From: Bacteroidia bacterium
GTDB lineage: Bacteria > Bacteroidota > Bacteroidia > B-17B0 > Aurantibacillaceae
Direction: 5' to 3'
DNA length: 64,000 bases
NCBI GenBank assembly: GCA_016787785.1
Contig: JAEUTO010000005.1
Location: 62,001-126,000 of the forward strand
A program made the position numbers and the translations under genes. This document shows, in pieces, positions 1 to 8,668 of this stretch. Under the pieces are notes generated by a model that did not search any database, was not told the DNA's origin, and saw only the letters and a list, made by a program, of their open reading frames with translations. Each line of letters begins with the position of its first letter. Positions within the stretch are counted from its first letter, which is position 1.

Positions 1-131
1 GTACGAACCTCACCGGCAGTTCCCAAACCGTTATAGTTTAATAAACTGTTTGTGTTAGCTGTAATAGCTGAAACGCTTAATAAAGCACCTGCAATCATTG
101 AGCAAGTAACTAATGTTGATTTTTTTTCCAT
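1..131 (-). CDS. Small secreted peptide, N-terminus only (possible HvfA/BufA-like metallophore precursor)
   Basis: An ATG at 131 opens a reading frame that runs off the window edge after 43 complete codons. The first 25 residues form a signal peptide (MEKKSTL, then a hydrophobic stretch ending SAITAN). The mature part begins with an LLNYNGLGTAGEVR segment. The gene lies directly downstream of an ECF sigma factor and its small Cys/His partner, all on the minus strand. From memory, small secreted RiPP precursors of the HvfA/BufA type in Bacteroidota share the L-G-T/S-G-A/E-E-V-R segment and this neighbourhood, but the diagnostic Cys-rich repeats would lie outside the window. The function is therefore inference; the signal peptide and truncation are seen directly. 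Confidence 0.6.
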   Translation of the reverse strand, partial: MEKKSTLVTCSMIAGALLSVSAITANTNSLLNYNGLGTAGEVR

Positions 132-145
132 TTTAGTTTTAGTTT

Positions 146-162
146 AAAGGTTTATATGAATT
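146..162 (-). promoter_or_regulatory. 17-bp motif upstream of the small peptide gene, shared with the typA/sigma region
   Basis: On the minus strand this reads AATTCATATAAACCTTT and ends 14 bases before the ATG at 131. The same 17-mer with one mismatch lies at 1107-1123 in the divergent region between the sigma gene and typA. It may be a promoter element read by the neighbouring ECF sigma factor, or an operator. The match is seen directly; the role is inferred. Confidence 0.4.
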
Positions 163-186
163 TACGTAATTATAGTCGAGTTAGAT

Positions 187-210
187 TCTAAAAACTTACA
201 GGTTTTTAGA
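187..210 (-). terminator. Hairpin after the anti-sigma-like gene
   Basis: A perfect 9-bp stem (TCTAAAAAC / GTTTTTAGA on the minus strand) with a 6-base loop begins right after the stop codon at 211. No U-tract follows, so it is more likely an attenuator or an RNA-stabilising hairpin between the regulators and the peptide gene than a strong terminator. Confidence 0.35.
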
Positions 211-489
211 TTATTTTTTTAAATTTTTCGTAATTACTTGATTTAGAGCCTCTTTTTTATTATCCGAAAGTTTTACCTCTGTTTTATCATACGAAGCCCT
301 GAAAAAGCTGCTAATTTTTTTGTTTTGAGTTGCAAAAAAGCGACAATATTTACAAATCATTAAGTGAAAGTTAAGCTGGGCTTTTTCCAAAAAAGAAAGC
401 TCGGCATAATCGCTTTTAACTGTAAGGTAAGTGGCATCTTTACACCCAAAAGTGTACCATTTATGTGTATGCTCTTTTAACTCTTCCAT
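211..489 (-). CDS. Small anti-sigma-like (zf-HC2-type) protein
   Basis: This 92-residue soluble protein has an early Cys (FGCKDAT, residues 15-21) and an H-L-M-I-C-K-Y-C segment (residues 42-49). That is the HxxxCxxC signature of small zinc-binding anti-sigma domains. Its start overlaps the end of the sigma gene by one base, so the two are translationally coupled. It has no membrane segment, unlike many anti-sigma factors, so it would sense a cytoplasmic signal such as metal or redox state. The assignment rests on the Cys/His motif, size and position. Confidence 0.7.
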   Translation of the reverse strand: MEELKEHTHKWYTFGCKDATYLTVKSDYAELSFLEKAQLNFHLMICKYCRFFATQNKKISSFFRASYDKTEVKLSDNKKEALNQVITKNLKK

Positions 490-1082
490 TACAGTTTTAA
501 CCAGTTCTTCTCTAAGCAGGCTCTAACCTGCAATTTGGCGCGGTGTATGATCACCCAAAAGTTAGACGAGCTTATATCAAATTCCTTACACACTAATTTT
601 GCCTCGGCATCATCTAATAAACTCATTGTAAAAACACCCTTCCATTTTTCGGGAAGCAGGCTCAAACACTTTTCCAGTGTCTTATAAAATTCTTTGGCAT
701 CAAAATTATTGTCGGCGGCAGCCCAATCTTTAGGTTTGGTATCACTTTTCCAGTGTCCGTTCGCTTCTTTATCAAAAAAGTAATCGTAAGATGGAGCATC
801 TTGCGTACTTAATTGCAATGGCGATTCGTTACGAGTAGAGGCTTTTTTGTAATGATCGATTATTTTATTCTTTAAAATACTTACCAGCCACGTTTTTTCG
901 GAGGCTTGTCCTTTGTATGTTTCAAGAGCTTTTAAAGCCGCTAAAAAGCAGTCCTGTACCAGATCCTGCGCCAATTCGTCGTTATTTACCCTGTAATAAG
1001 CAAACCTATAAAGATAATCGGCGTACAATTCTACCCATTTAGAGGGGTTTAAAGAGCCTTGTATATGCGAACCGGTTTCCAA
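489..1082 (-). CDS. ECF-type RNA polymerase sigma factor
   Basis: This 197-residue protein has sigma region 2 near residues 15-80 (YADYLYRFAYYRV, ELAQDLVQDCF, TWLVSILKNKIIDHYKK). A longer than usual linker of about 50 residues follows, then region 4 (LPEKWKGVFTM ... SSSNFWVIIHRAKLQVRACL). The long linker and the C-terminal W-V-I-I-H-R-A-K-L-Q helix recall the sigma-70 subfamily TIGR02943, which from memory often occurs with small Cys/His partner proteins. The start codon is a TTG at 1082. It is coupled to the anti-sigma-like gene and lies divergent from typA, with 98 bp between them. Confidence 0.88.
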   Translation of the reverse strand: METGSHIQGSLNPSKWVELYADYLYRFAYYRVNNDELAQDLVQDCFLAALKALETYKGQASEKTWLVSILKNKIIDHYKKASTRNESPLQLSTQDAPSYDYFFDKEANGHWKSDTKPKDWAAADNNFDAKEFYKTLEKCLSLLPEKWKGVFTMSLLDDAEAKLVCKEFDISSSNFWVIIHRAKLQVRACLEKNWLKL

Positions 1083-1106
1083 TTATTTGTTAAAAGTATA
1101 AAGAAA

Positions 1107-1123
1107 AATTGATATAAACCTTT
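1107..1123 (+). promoter_or_regulatory. 17-bp motif between the sigma factor gene and typA
   Basis: AATTGATATAAACCTTT on the plus strand matches 16 of 17 bases of the motif upstream of the small secreted peptide gene (146-162, minus). It sits between the divergent sigma and typA starts. It could serve autoregulation of the sigma gene or control of typA; which of these is not decided by the sequence. Confidence 0.35.
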
Positions 1124-1153
1124 GTAGTAAAGTGATTTAACCAATAAAAGTAG

Positions 1154-1161
1154 TATCTTTG
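1154..1161 (+). promoter_or_regulatory. Bacteroidota-type -7 box for typA
   Basis: TATCTTTG matches TAnnTTTG and lies 19 bases before the typA ATG, which would give a short leader. A TTTG at 1121-1124 is too far upstream (29 bp spacer) to be a standard -33 element, so only the -7 half is convincing. Confidence 0.5.
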
Positions 1162-1180
1162 CGGCGCTTAAAAACCAAAT

Positions 1181-2992
1181 ATGTCTGAAATTAGAAACAT
1201 TGCCATTATTGCCCACGTTGACCACGGTAAAACGACCTTAGTAGATAAGATTTTACACCAGTGTAATTTATTTAGAGATAACCAGGCAACTGGCGAACTT
1301 ATACTTGATAACAATGACCTTGAGCGTGAGCGTGGAATTACCATTCTTGCAAAGAACGTGTCAGTTACGTATAAAGGAACTAAAATTAATATTATTGATA
1401 CTCCGGGTCACGCCGACTTTGGCGGTGAAGTAGAGCGTGTGATGAACATGGCTGATGGCGTTATTTTATTAGTAGATGCTTTTGAAGGGCCAATGCCACA
1501 AACACGTTTCGTACTTCAAAAAGCAATAGCTGCGGGTAAAAAAGCCATTTTGGTTATTAATAAAGTAGATAAACCAAATTGTCGTCCTGAAGAAGTGCAT
1601 GATAATGTTTTTGACCTTTTCTTTAACCTTGATGCAAACGAAGATCAGTTGGATTTCCCTACTGTTTATGGTTCTAGCAAGCAAGGCTGGATGGGCCCAG
1701 ATTATAAAACGCCTACAAACGACGTTACTTTCTTATTAGATACTATTATTGCTAAAATACCTACTGCACCAAAACGCGAAGGTAGTTTACAGATACAAAT
1801 TACTTCATTAGATTATTCATCTTTCATTGGTCGTATTGCTGTGGGCCGTATCTATCGCGGTGTCATTAAAGAAAACATGCCGGTGAGTGTTGTAAAACGC
1901 GATGGTAAAATTCAAAAATCACGTATTAAAGAATTGTTTGTTTTTGAAGGCCTTGGAAAAATGAAAGTAAGCGAAGCTGTAACAGGTGATATTTGTGCTT
2001 TTACGGGTATTGAAGGATTTGAAATTGGTGATACAGTTGCAGATTTTGATAATCCTGAAGGTATGCCAACCATGCATATTGATGAACCAACCATGAGTAT
2101 GTTGTTTACCATTAACAACTCGCCTTTCTTTGGTAAAGACGGTAAATTTGTTACATCTCGTCACTTACGCGATCGTTTATATAAAGAATTAGAAAAGAAT
2201 TTGGCCATGCGTGTTGAAGAAACCGGATCTCCTGATTCTTACCTTGTATTTGGCCGTGGTATCCTTCACTTATCTGTATTGATCGAGACCATGCGTCGCG
2301 AAGGCTACGAGTTACAATTAGGGCAACCACAGGTTATCATTAAAGAAATTGATGGTCAAAAATGTGAACCTATAGAGGTATTAACTGTTGATGTGCCGCA
2401 AGAATCATCAAGTAAAGTAATTGACTTAGTAACACAGCGTAAAGGTAATTTATTGATCATGGAGCCAAAAGGCGATCTAACACATATTGAATTTGAGATC
2501 CCTGCTCGTGGAATTATTGGTTTACGTAATAATGTACTAACAGCTACAGCCGGTGAAGCCATTATGGCGCATCGTTTTAAAGGCTTTGAACCATGGAAAG
2601 GTCATATCCCAAGCCGTATTGCAGGTGTATTGATCAGTAAAGACAAGGGTTCTGCGGTAGCTTATTCAATAGACAAATTACAAGACAGAGGTAAATTCTT
2701 TATTGAAGCCGGAGAAGAAATTTACCCGGGAATGATCATTGGTGAACATATTCGTCCTGACGATTTAGTTGTAAACGTTTGTACAGAAAAGCAATTAACA
2801 AACATGCGTGCTTCTGGTACTGACGAGAAAATGCGTATTGTTCCAAAAATTAAATTCAGCTTAGAAGAAGCTATGGAATATATCCAGGGTGATGAGTATG
2901 TTGAGATAACTCCTTTAAACATTCGCTTACGTAAGATCCATTTAGATGAGAATACACGTAAACGTTTCTCTAAATCATTAGAAGCACAATAA
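1181..2992 (+). CDS. typA: Ribosome-associated GTPase TypA/BipA
   Basis: This translational GTPase of the EF-G family acts on the ribosome in stress and cold adaptation and in 50S assembly. At 603 residues it has the usual length for the family. Visible GTPase motifs are the P-loop in AHVDHGKTT (residues 11-19), the switch I region [17 protein letters not shown] (73-80) and NKVD (127-130). Elongation-factor domains II, III and V and the BipA-specific C-terminal domain follow (for example [17 protein letters not shown]). It is a single gene with its own -7 box and terminator, unrelated to the divergent sigma-factor locus. Confidence 0.97.
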   Translation: MSEIRNIAIIAHVDHGKTTLVDKILHQCNLFRDNQATGELILDNNDLERERGITILAKNVSVTYKGTKINIIDTPGHADFGGEVERVMNMADGVILLVDAFEGPMPQTRFVLQKAIAAGKKAILVINKVDKPNCRPEEVHDNVFDLFFNLDANEDQLDFPTVYGSSKQGWMGPDYKTPTNDVTFLLDTIIAKIPTAPKREGSLQIQITSLDYSSFIGRIAVGRIYRGVIKENMPVSVVKRDGKIQKSRIKELFVFEGLGKMKVSEAVTGDICAFTGIEGFEIGDTVADFDNPEGMPTMHIDEPTMSMLFTINNSPFFGKDGKFVTSRHLRDRLYKELEKNLAMRVEETGSPDSYLVFGRGILHLSVLIETMRREGYELQLGQPQVIIKEIDGQKCEPIEVLTVDVPQESSSKVIDLVTQRKGNLLIMEPKGDLTHIEFEIPARGIIGLRNNVLTATAGEAIMAHRFKGFEPWKGHIPSRIAGVLISKDKGSAVAYSIDKLQDRGKFFIEAGEEIYPGMIIGEHIRPDDLVVNVCTEKQLTNMRASGTDEKMRIVPKIKFSLEEAMEYIQGDEYVEITPLNIRLRKIHLDENTRKRFSKSLEAQ

Positions 2993-3011
2993 AAATAAAT
3001 TTTCTTTTTTT

Positions 3012-3043
3012 AAAAAAGCATCGGTAAACCCCGGTGCTTTTTT
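3012..3043 (+). terminator. Rho-independent terminator after typA
   Basis: A-tract plus GCATCGG pairs with CCGGTGC plus T-tract around a short loop, with one G-U pair, 19 bases after the typA stop. The A and T tracts make it usable from both strands. Confidence 0.8.
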
Positions 3044-3199
3044 ATTTTAATATTATAAACCTAAGGTTGTTAATACGTGCGAGTCTCTACGTAAATGGGC
3101 GTCTTTCTGAAATAAACAATCTCCTGTTCAAATCAATTTATTATCCCACCAAAATACCAATGATGGATTAATAGCTTTACCACAAGTTATTTTATTATT

Positions 3200-4552
3200 A
3201 TGGCCAAAAGAACCAGCAAGGCAAGTACCAACGAAAGAAAGATCTTTGTGTTAGATACCTCTGTCATTATTTACGATCACACAGCTATTAAAAATTTTGC
3301 AGAACATGATGTGGTCATTCCAATAACAGTTTTAGAAGAGCTGGATAATTTTAAGAAGGGTAACGATACCAAGAATTTTTCTGCCCGCGAATTTACCAGA
3401 TACATTGATAAGTTAAGTGGTAACAATACGTTACAGGAGTGGACGGCCATAAACGGCCCTAACCGCGGTAAGTTTAAGATAGAGATGAATTTCTCTTCTA
3501 AAATTAATGCCGAACGTATTTTTGCCGATCGCAAAGCTGACCATCGCATCTTAAATACAGCTTTGTATACAGCAGAAATGCATCCTGATAGGAAAGTTAT
3601 CTTAGTTACAAAAGATATAAACCTGCGCATAAAAGCAAAAAGCTTAAGCTTAAATGCAGAAGATTATGAGACCGGGAAAATAAAAACGGTTGATGAACTT
3701 TATACAGGGAATAGTGAAGGCATAAAAGCTACGGCCGAACAAATAGCTGCAATTTATAATCAGGGAAGCGCAAAAGCAAAACCAATTTTAAAAGGGTATA
3801 AAAGTTTGCCCAATCATTATTATGTAATTAAAAACGGATCGCAAAGTGTTTTGGCAAGATACAATGCAGATGATGACACATTGAACCGTGTTATAAAAAC
3901 ATCGGCCTTTGGTGTAATTCCAAAAAATGCAGAACAGTCTTTTGCTTTGGATGCGATCATGAACCCGGACATTAAATTGGTAAGTATTCAAGGTGTTGCC
4001 GGAACCGGAAAAACATTATTATCACTTGCAGGTGCTTTGGAGTTAAGAAGGAACTATCATCAAATTTATTTAGCGCGACCAATTGTACCATTAAGCAATA
4101 AAGATATTGGTTATTTGCCTGGCGATGTGAATAGCAAGTTAAATCCATATATGGAACCACTTTGGGATAATTTAAAATACATCCGCAGCTGCTTTAGCGA
4201 AAAAGATAAAGAGCACAAACAAATTGCAGAGATGATAGAGTCTCAAAAATTAGTGGTTTGTCCGTTAGCATATATACGCGGAAGAAGTTTAAGTAATGTA
4301 TTTTTTATTGTGGATGAAGCGCAAAATTTAACGCCGCATGAGGTAAAAACAATTATTACAAGAGCCGGGGAGAACACGAAAATTATTTTTACGGGCGACA
4401 TTCATCAAATTGACACGCCATACCTGGATGCGCAGAGTAATGGCTTAAGTTATTTGATCGAAAAAGTAAAAGGCCAAAAATTATACGCACACATTACGTT
4501 AGAAAAAGGTGAACGTAGTGAGTTAGCCAATTTAGCGAACGATCTACTTTAA
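3200..4552 (+). CDS. PIN-PhoH family ATPase/ribonuclease
   Basis: This 450-residue protein has an N-terminal PIN nuclease-like domain (residues 13-140, starting KIFVLDTSVIIYD with the acidic residue D19). A C-terminal PhoH helicase-like ATPase follows, with Walker A GVAGTGKT from residue 265 and Walker B FFIVDEAQN. The last motifs are FTGDIHQID and ERSELA, typical of the family. This is the YlaK/PhoH2-type architecture linked to RNA unwinding and cleavage. No separate antitoxin gene precedes it: the 207 bp between it and typA holds only a terminator and AT-rich spacer. It is convergent with hemCD. Confidence 0.92.
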   Translation: MAKRTSKASTNERKIFVLDTSVIIYDHTAIKNFAEHDVVIPITVLEELDNFKKGNDTKNFSAREFTRYIDKLSGNNTLQEWTAINGPNRGKFKIEMNFSSKINAERIFADRKADHRILNTALYTAEMHPDRKVILVTKDINLRIKAKSLSLNAEDYETGKIKTVDELYTGNSEGIKATAEQIAAIYNQGSAKAKPILKGYKSLPNHYYVIKNGSQSVLARYNADDDTLNRVIKTSAFGVIPKNAEQSFALDAIMNPDIKLVSIQGVAGTGKTLLSLAGALELRRNYHQIYLARPIVPLSNKDIGYLPGDVNSKLNPYMEPLWDNLKYIRSCFSEKDKEHKQIAEMIESQKLVVCPLAYIRGRSLSNVFFIVDEAQNLTPHEVKTIITRAGENTKIIFTGDIHQIDTPYLDAQSNGLSYLIEKVKGQKLYAHITLEKGERSELANLANDLL

Positions 4553-4619
4553 TGGAAAAGGTGAAAGGGAGGATGGAAAACGTATGCGCCATTTGCCTTT
4601 TTACATCTTACATTTTTTA

Positions 4620-6209
4620 CTAAAGATGCGGTAAACCTAACACTGCCTGCACCATGCCCAGATCATCAAAACTACGCGGCATAGTATACTTTTTGTGTTT
4701 TAATTTTTCTAGAGCTTTACCGGTTGCTTCGCCCATGGCAATAATTTTTTGATGCGGATGAATTGTATTCTTTTCAAAATACGATTCTACATTGCTAGGG
4801 CTTGTAAAAATTAAAACTTCATTTTCAGAAGAAATTTCTTCGCTGATTTTTAAAGTAGCATACACTTCTAAATTAATCACATTGTCGCGTTTTACCATTT
4901 GCCACTGTATGCTTTGCATACTGCCTCTTGCAATTGGAAATAGAACGCGTGCGTTACCCACCTTGCTGCTAAATTGTTTACCTACCAGTTTTATATCGGT
5001 ACTTTGTCCAATAAAATCGGCGCGGTGTCCAAACGAGCGCAACTCGGCGCTGGTAGAGCTTCCAACACAACCATATTTAACGCCCGGCCACAATTCAGGT
5101 TTTTGATTAAAGAAATAACGCACGGCATGTTTGCTGCTAAAAAAGATCCAATCTGTTTTTGGTAAAAATTTTATCGCTATCTGTTTAAATTCAATTAAAC
5201 TTTTTCCATGCACTTCAAAGGCTAATTTTCCTAAAGCAGTTGGTAAGTATTCGCTTTCTTTAAATGTTTTGGTAATAAATATTTTTTTTGGTTTAACGTG
5301 TTTAATGTGCTCATACATTCTGTCCACAAAACCATCTGTATCCAAGGTGTCAAAATAAAACTGTTTGGGCTGTTCATTCCATTCCTGGGCAACGCTTACC
5401 CACACTTTAAAACGTAAACGGTCTTCGTCGTCCATTTCGGTATCGCAATAAGCACCAAAAGGTAAATGACAACCACCATCAAACATATTTAATAACTGAC
5501 GCTCAATATTTATTTTAATTAAAACATCAAGATCGCTTATGGTGTCAATTATTTCAAGAAGTGAATTATCGTCTTCACGTGTTTGCCATGCTAATACGCC
5601 TTGTGCAGGCGCAGGAACAAACTCTTCGGGATTTAATTTTTCAACCGTAAATTCATCCAATTCAATTTCCAATCTTTCAACACCGGCAGCAGCAATTAAA
5701 ATAGCATCGTAATTTCCTTCACGTAATTTATTGATGCGCGTTGGTACATTACCGCGAAGATCTTTTACTTGTATGTCGGGTCGGAAAGCTAATAATTGTG
5801 ATTTTCTTCTTGCAGATGAGGTGCCAACAATGGCGTTTTTCTTTAAACCGAATTTTAATTTATCGTCAGCAGCTTTATCGTTAATAATTAAAATATCCGA
5901 AGGGTCTTCACGTTTTGAAACACCGGCGATCATCAAACCGTCCGGGCTCTGGGTTGGAAGATCTTTATGCGAATGAACAGCAAGATCAATTTCTTTTTTT
6001 AGTAAAGCTTCTTCCAGTTCTTTTGTAAAAAAACCTTTTCCTTCCAATTTATCAAAACTGGTTTCAAATTGTTGCGAATGATCACCGGCGGTTGCTATTA
6101 TTTTAATTTCAACCTCGTTGCCTTTTTCTTCCAGTAAATTTTTAGTGTAATTGGCTTGCCATAACGCCAGTTCACTTCCACGCGTGCCTATAATAATTTT
6201 CCGTTTCAC
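4620..6209 (-). CDS. hemC-hemD: Fused hydroxymethylbilane synthase / uroporphyrinogen-III synthase
   Basis: The N-terminal half (to about residue 300) is porphobilinogen deaminase. It shows IGTRGSELALWQA, the catalytic Asp in HSHKDLP (D83), and the dipyrromethane-cofactor Cys in FDGGCHLPFGAYC (C247). The remainder (about 310-529) has the shape of uroporphyrinogen-III synthase, starting KKIFITKTF, with TDWIFFSSKHAVRYFF and IFTSPSNVESYF. Together they convert porphobilinogen to uroporphyrinogen III without releasing the unstable linear tetrapyrrole. The start is GTG at 6209, fixed by the family N-terminus. hemA lies about 19 kb away on the same strand, separated by an accessory block. Confidence 0.95.
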   Translation of the reverse strand: MKRKIIIGTRGSELALWQANYTKNLLEEKGNEVEIKIIATAGDHSQQFETSFDKLEGKGFFTKELEEALLKKEIDLAVHSHKDLPTQSPDGLMIAGVSKREDPSDILIINDKAADDKLKFGLKKNAIVGTSSARRKSQLLAFRPDIQVKDLRGNVPTRINKLREGNYDAILIAAAGVERLEIELDEFTVEKLNPEEFVPAPAQGVLAWQTREDDNSLLEIIDTISDLDVLIKINIERQLLNMFDGGCHLPFGAYCDTEMDDEDRLRFKVWVSVAQEWNEQPKQFYFDTLDTDGFVDRMYEHIKHVKPKKIFITKTFKESEYLPTALGKLAFEVHGKSLIEFKQIAIKFLPKTDWIFFSSKHAVRYFFNQKPELWPGVKYGCVGSSTSAELRSFGHRADFIGQSTDIKLVGKQFSSKVGNARVLFPIARGSMQSIQWQMVKRDNVINLEVYATLKISEEISSENEVLIFTSPSNVESYFEKNTIHPHQKIIAMGEATGKALEKLKHKKYTMPRSFDDLGMVQAVLGLPHL

Positions 6210-6214
6210 GGCGC

Positions 6215-6246
6215 CAAAGATAAAGATTTAAAGTTAACAGGGCAAA
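6215..6246 (-). promoter_or_regulatory. Bacteroidota promoter for hemCD, probably leaderless
   Basis: On the minus strand, TTTG (6243-6246) is followed after 20 bp by TATCTTTG (6215-6222). Both match the -33/-7 consensus of the main Bacteroidota sigma factor. With the usual distance of 5-7 bases to the transcription start, the transcript would begin at about 6208-6210, on or next to the GTG start at 6209. Confidence 0.7.
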
Positions 6247-6263
6247 AATATAAAGCTGGTGGT

Positions 6264-7016
6264 TTACACCTCCAGCCAATTCATAAAAACTTCTCGCCTG
6301 CTTTTGGCTAACGGGATTTTCTGGTTATTGGTCATGATAATATCGTCGGTATCTTTAATGTACCTCAAAACTTTATGCAAATTTATTATAAAAGAATTGT
6401 GAACACGGATATACTGAGTGTTGCCATTGCACAACTGTGTTTCGAATTCTTTTAATGTTTTAGGAGTTAATAACGTCCTGTCGTTATTTAAATAAATAAG
6501 TGTGTAATTTGATCTTGATTCAAGGCTTATAATGTCAGTTAATTCAACATATTCAACACCCTGTTTTGACGTTATAGCCAGTTTATTTGTTGGTAATTGT
6601 TGTAGTTCGTTTAACGGCGTAAAATCCATTTCCGGCAAAATATTTTTTTCGTTTACCAGTTTTAGTTTAATTTTTTCTACTGCTAACTTTAAGTCTTTGT
6701 GGTCAATAGGCTTAAGTAAATAATCAAAGGCCCCGTTTTTTAAAGCTTTAAGGCCATATTCCTGGTGTGCCGTTGTAAATACCAAATGAAAGTTTTTCCA
6801 TGACAGCTTTTCTAATAATTCAAATCCATCCATTTCCGGCATGCTTATATCAAGAAAAACAATTTCCGGCATGTAGTTTTCAATTAGCTCAATTGCATCA
6901 CTTGCAATTGTTGTTTGCGCCACTATTTTTACATCGGTTATATATTTTTCGATCAAGAATTTTAGCGTTTCAATTCCTGTTTGTTCGTCGTCAATTATTA
7001 TAGCACGTAAGCGCAT
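6264..7016 (-). CDS. LytTR-family response regulator
   Basis: This 250-residue protein has an N-terminal receiver domain with the acidic pair D9-D10, phosphoacceptor D56 (IVFLDISMPEMDG) and the conserved Lys in LLKPIDH. A C-terminal LytTR DNA-binding domain follows from about residue 145 (YVELTDIISLESRSNYTL, YIRVHNSFIINL). It lies 5 bp downstream of a LytS-type kinase gene, so the two form a two-component pair. The 54 bp after it holds the hemCD promoter, so hemCD need not depend on this operon. Confidence 0.93.
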   Translation of the reverse strand: MRLRAIIIDDEQTGIETLKFLIEKYITDVKIVAQTTIASDAIELIENYMPEIVFLDISMPEMDGFELLEKLSWKNFHLVFTTAHQEYGLKALKNGAFDYLLKPIDHKDLKLAVEKIKLKLVNEKNILPEMDFTPLNELQQLPTNKLAITSKQGVEYVELTDIISLESRSNYTLIYLNNDRTLLTPKTLKEFETQLCNGNTQYIRVHNSFIINLHKVLRYIKDTDDIIMTNNQKIPLAKSRREVFMNWLEV

Positions 7017-7021
7017 AGTAC

Positions 7022-8542
7022 TTATTTATTTAAAATTGGTAAGATAATTTTTACAATTGTTCCGGCCCCGTTTTCTTTATCGGCAATAGTTAAGCTGCAA
7101 TTTAAGTTGTGGATCTTATTGAGCAATTCCAGTCGTTGAATGACAAAACCGGTTGCAAGCGATTTTTTTTCAAGAGGGTTAGGTTCTTTCTTTTTTCTCC
7201 CGGTACCATTATCATCTATTGTGCATTCTATATAATTATTGTTGAATAAATAAAAAGAAATGCGGATTATTTTATCACCTGTTTTATCTCGTAAGCCATG
7301 CCAAACCGAATTTTCAATGAATGGTTGTATCATCATAATTGGAATTATTACGGATGATGGAATGATAGCGGGATCTATATTAAGCTCGTATTTAATATCT
7401 TCTTTAAAGCGCAGGCCTTCAATCTCCAGGTAGCCATGTATCAATTCTATTTCCTGTTCCAAAGAAATAGTATCCGACATATTGCTATCTAATATCTTGC
7501 GTATGAGTTTCGAAAATTTTACAAGGTAATCGCTGGCAATCTCATTATTATTTGTGAGGATATAATGATTTAAAGTGTTTAAAGAGTTAAATACAAAATG
7601 CGGATTCATGAGAGCCCGGTTAACACGCAACTCTGTTTCCAATAATTTATTATTTAGTTCTAGCCGTGCTTTTTCTTTTTGAAGGGCGATCTTAAATCTA
7701 TATTTAATAATAAAAAATAAACCGATCGCAAGAATGAGAATTGAAAAACAGAGAAGGATACGATTTAAGATGATTTTATTGGTGTTGGGATCAGGGGCAT
7801 TATAAAGGTCTTTTATTTCTGCTGACGTCAGCACTTTATCATAAAAAGCTACATCATCTACAGAGCCTATAAGCCAGCGGTTGTTTTTTTTATTACCAGT
7901 CAAACCTAACAGGACAGAGTCGCCCTCAAGAAATTTGGTTTCAAAGTTTTTTGGAAACGATCCTTGTAATTCGCTGTCAATATAAAAGCTCATTACATCA
8001 TCGTTATAAGTCATTACCAGGTGCTGCCAGTTATTTTGGGTAGAGCTGCTTTTGCTAAAAACACCGATATCCCGTGTAGAATCTTTAGCGCAAACAGCAA
8101 CAATTTTTTTTGTTTCCAGCATATAATAAATGGCATAGGACTCATAAAAATCATCTGATGGATTACACTTGGTTATAAGTATCGGATTATACTTAGCGCC
8201 GGTTCCTGACATAACCGGGTGTTCTATTTTTATCCATAAGGAGATACTTCCGGCCCGCTGTTTGAGTAGTTTAGAAGAACCAAGATTAACATAACTGCCC
8301 GCATTACCAGAAAAAAAGAGGGCGTTATTTTCGTTTCCAAACCTATCGGTAGTAAAATTCACACCCACTAACCTGGCTTTTAAATTATTAACCAAATCCA
8401 GATCACTTTTGTTATTGAACAAAAATTTCGCTGCGGGAGATGATTGCGTTTGTGAATTAAGCGTAATCGCACTTAAAACAAATAAAAACACATATAATTT
8501 TATAATCTTCACTAGTTGCAATAATACCAATTTAAACACCAA
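7022..8542 (-). CDS. LamG-domain sensor kinase of the LytS (His_kinase) type
   Basis: Order of parts: an N-terminal signal or membrane segment (LYVFLFVLSAITLNSQ); a LamG/concanavalin-like lectin domain (about 35-250, with TTDRFGNENNALFFSG, SISLWIKI and DDVAFYD); a membrane helix (about 260-283); a coiled coil; and a His_kinase domain with MNPHFVFNSLN (H315) and an ATPase region (DDNGTGR). The start is uncertain: TTG at 8542 or, giving a cleaner signal peptide, GTG at 8512. The extracellular LamG domain suggests it senses a glycan or a surface protein. It is divergent from a LamG-containing secreted protein. Confidence 0.9.
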   Translation of the reverse strand: MVFKLVLLQLVKIIKLYVFLFVLSAITLNSQTQSSPAAKFLFNNKSDLDLVNNLKARLVGVNFTTDRFGNENNALFFSGNAGSYVNLGSSKLLKQRAGSISLWIKIEHPVMSGTGAKYNPILITKCNPSDDFYESYAIYYMLETKKIVAVCAKDSTRDIGVFSKSSSTQNNWQHLVMTYNDDVMSFYIDSELQGSFPKNFETKFLEGDSVLLGLTGNKKNNRWLIGSVDDVAFYDKVLTSAEIKDLYNAPDPNTNKIILNRILLCFSILILAIGLFFIIKYRFKIALQKEKARLELNNKLLETELRVNRALMNPHFVFNSLNTLNHYILTNNNEIASDYLVKFSKLIRKILDSNMSDTISLEQEIELIHGYLEIEGLRFKEDIKYELNIDPAIIPSSVIIPIMMIQPFIENSVWHGLRDKTGDKIIRISFYLFNNNYIECTIDDNGTGRKKKEPNPLEKKSLATGFVIQRLELLNKIHNLNCSLTIADKENGAGTIVKIILPILNK

Positions 8543-8668
8543 TTCTTAAACTTTAAGCAGTTTAATCACTCACAAAAACGACCACTTATAAGAGTATAAG
8601 GCCCAAGCGCTTAATATAGCAATGAGAAAGCGGTTTTTTTGTAGCTTTAGTGGTTCATTTATCGTACT

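Noticed and set aside
3277-3630. A 117-codon minus-strand frame inside the PIN-PhoH gene
   Set aside because: It lies antisense to the conserved PIN domain and shows no motif or start signal.
3200-4552. PIN-PhoH as half of a toxin-antitoxin pair
   Set aside because: The upstream interval has no small antitoxin frame, and this full-length architecture is widespread as a single gene.
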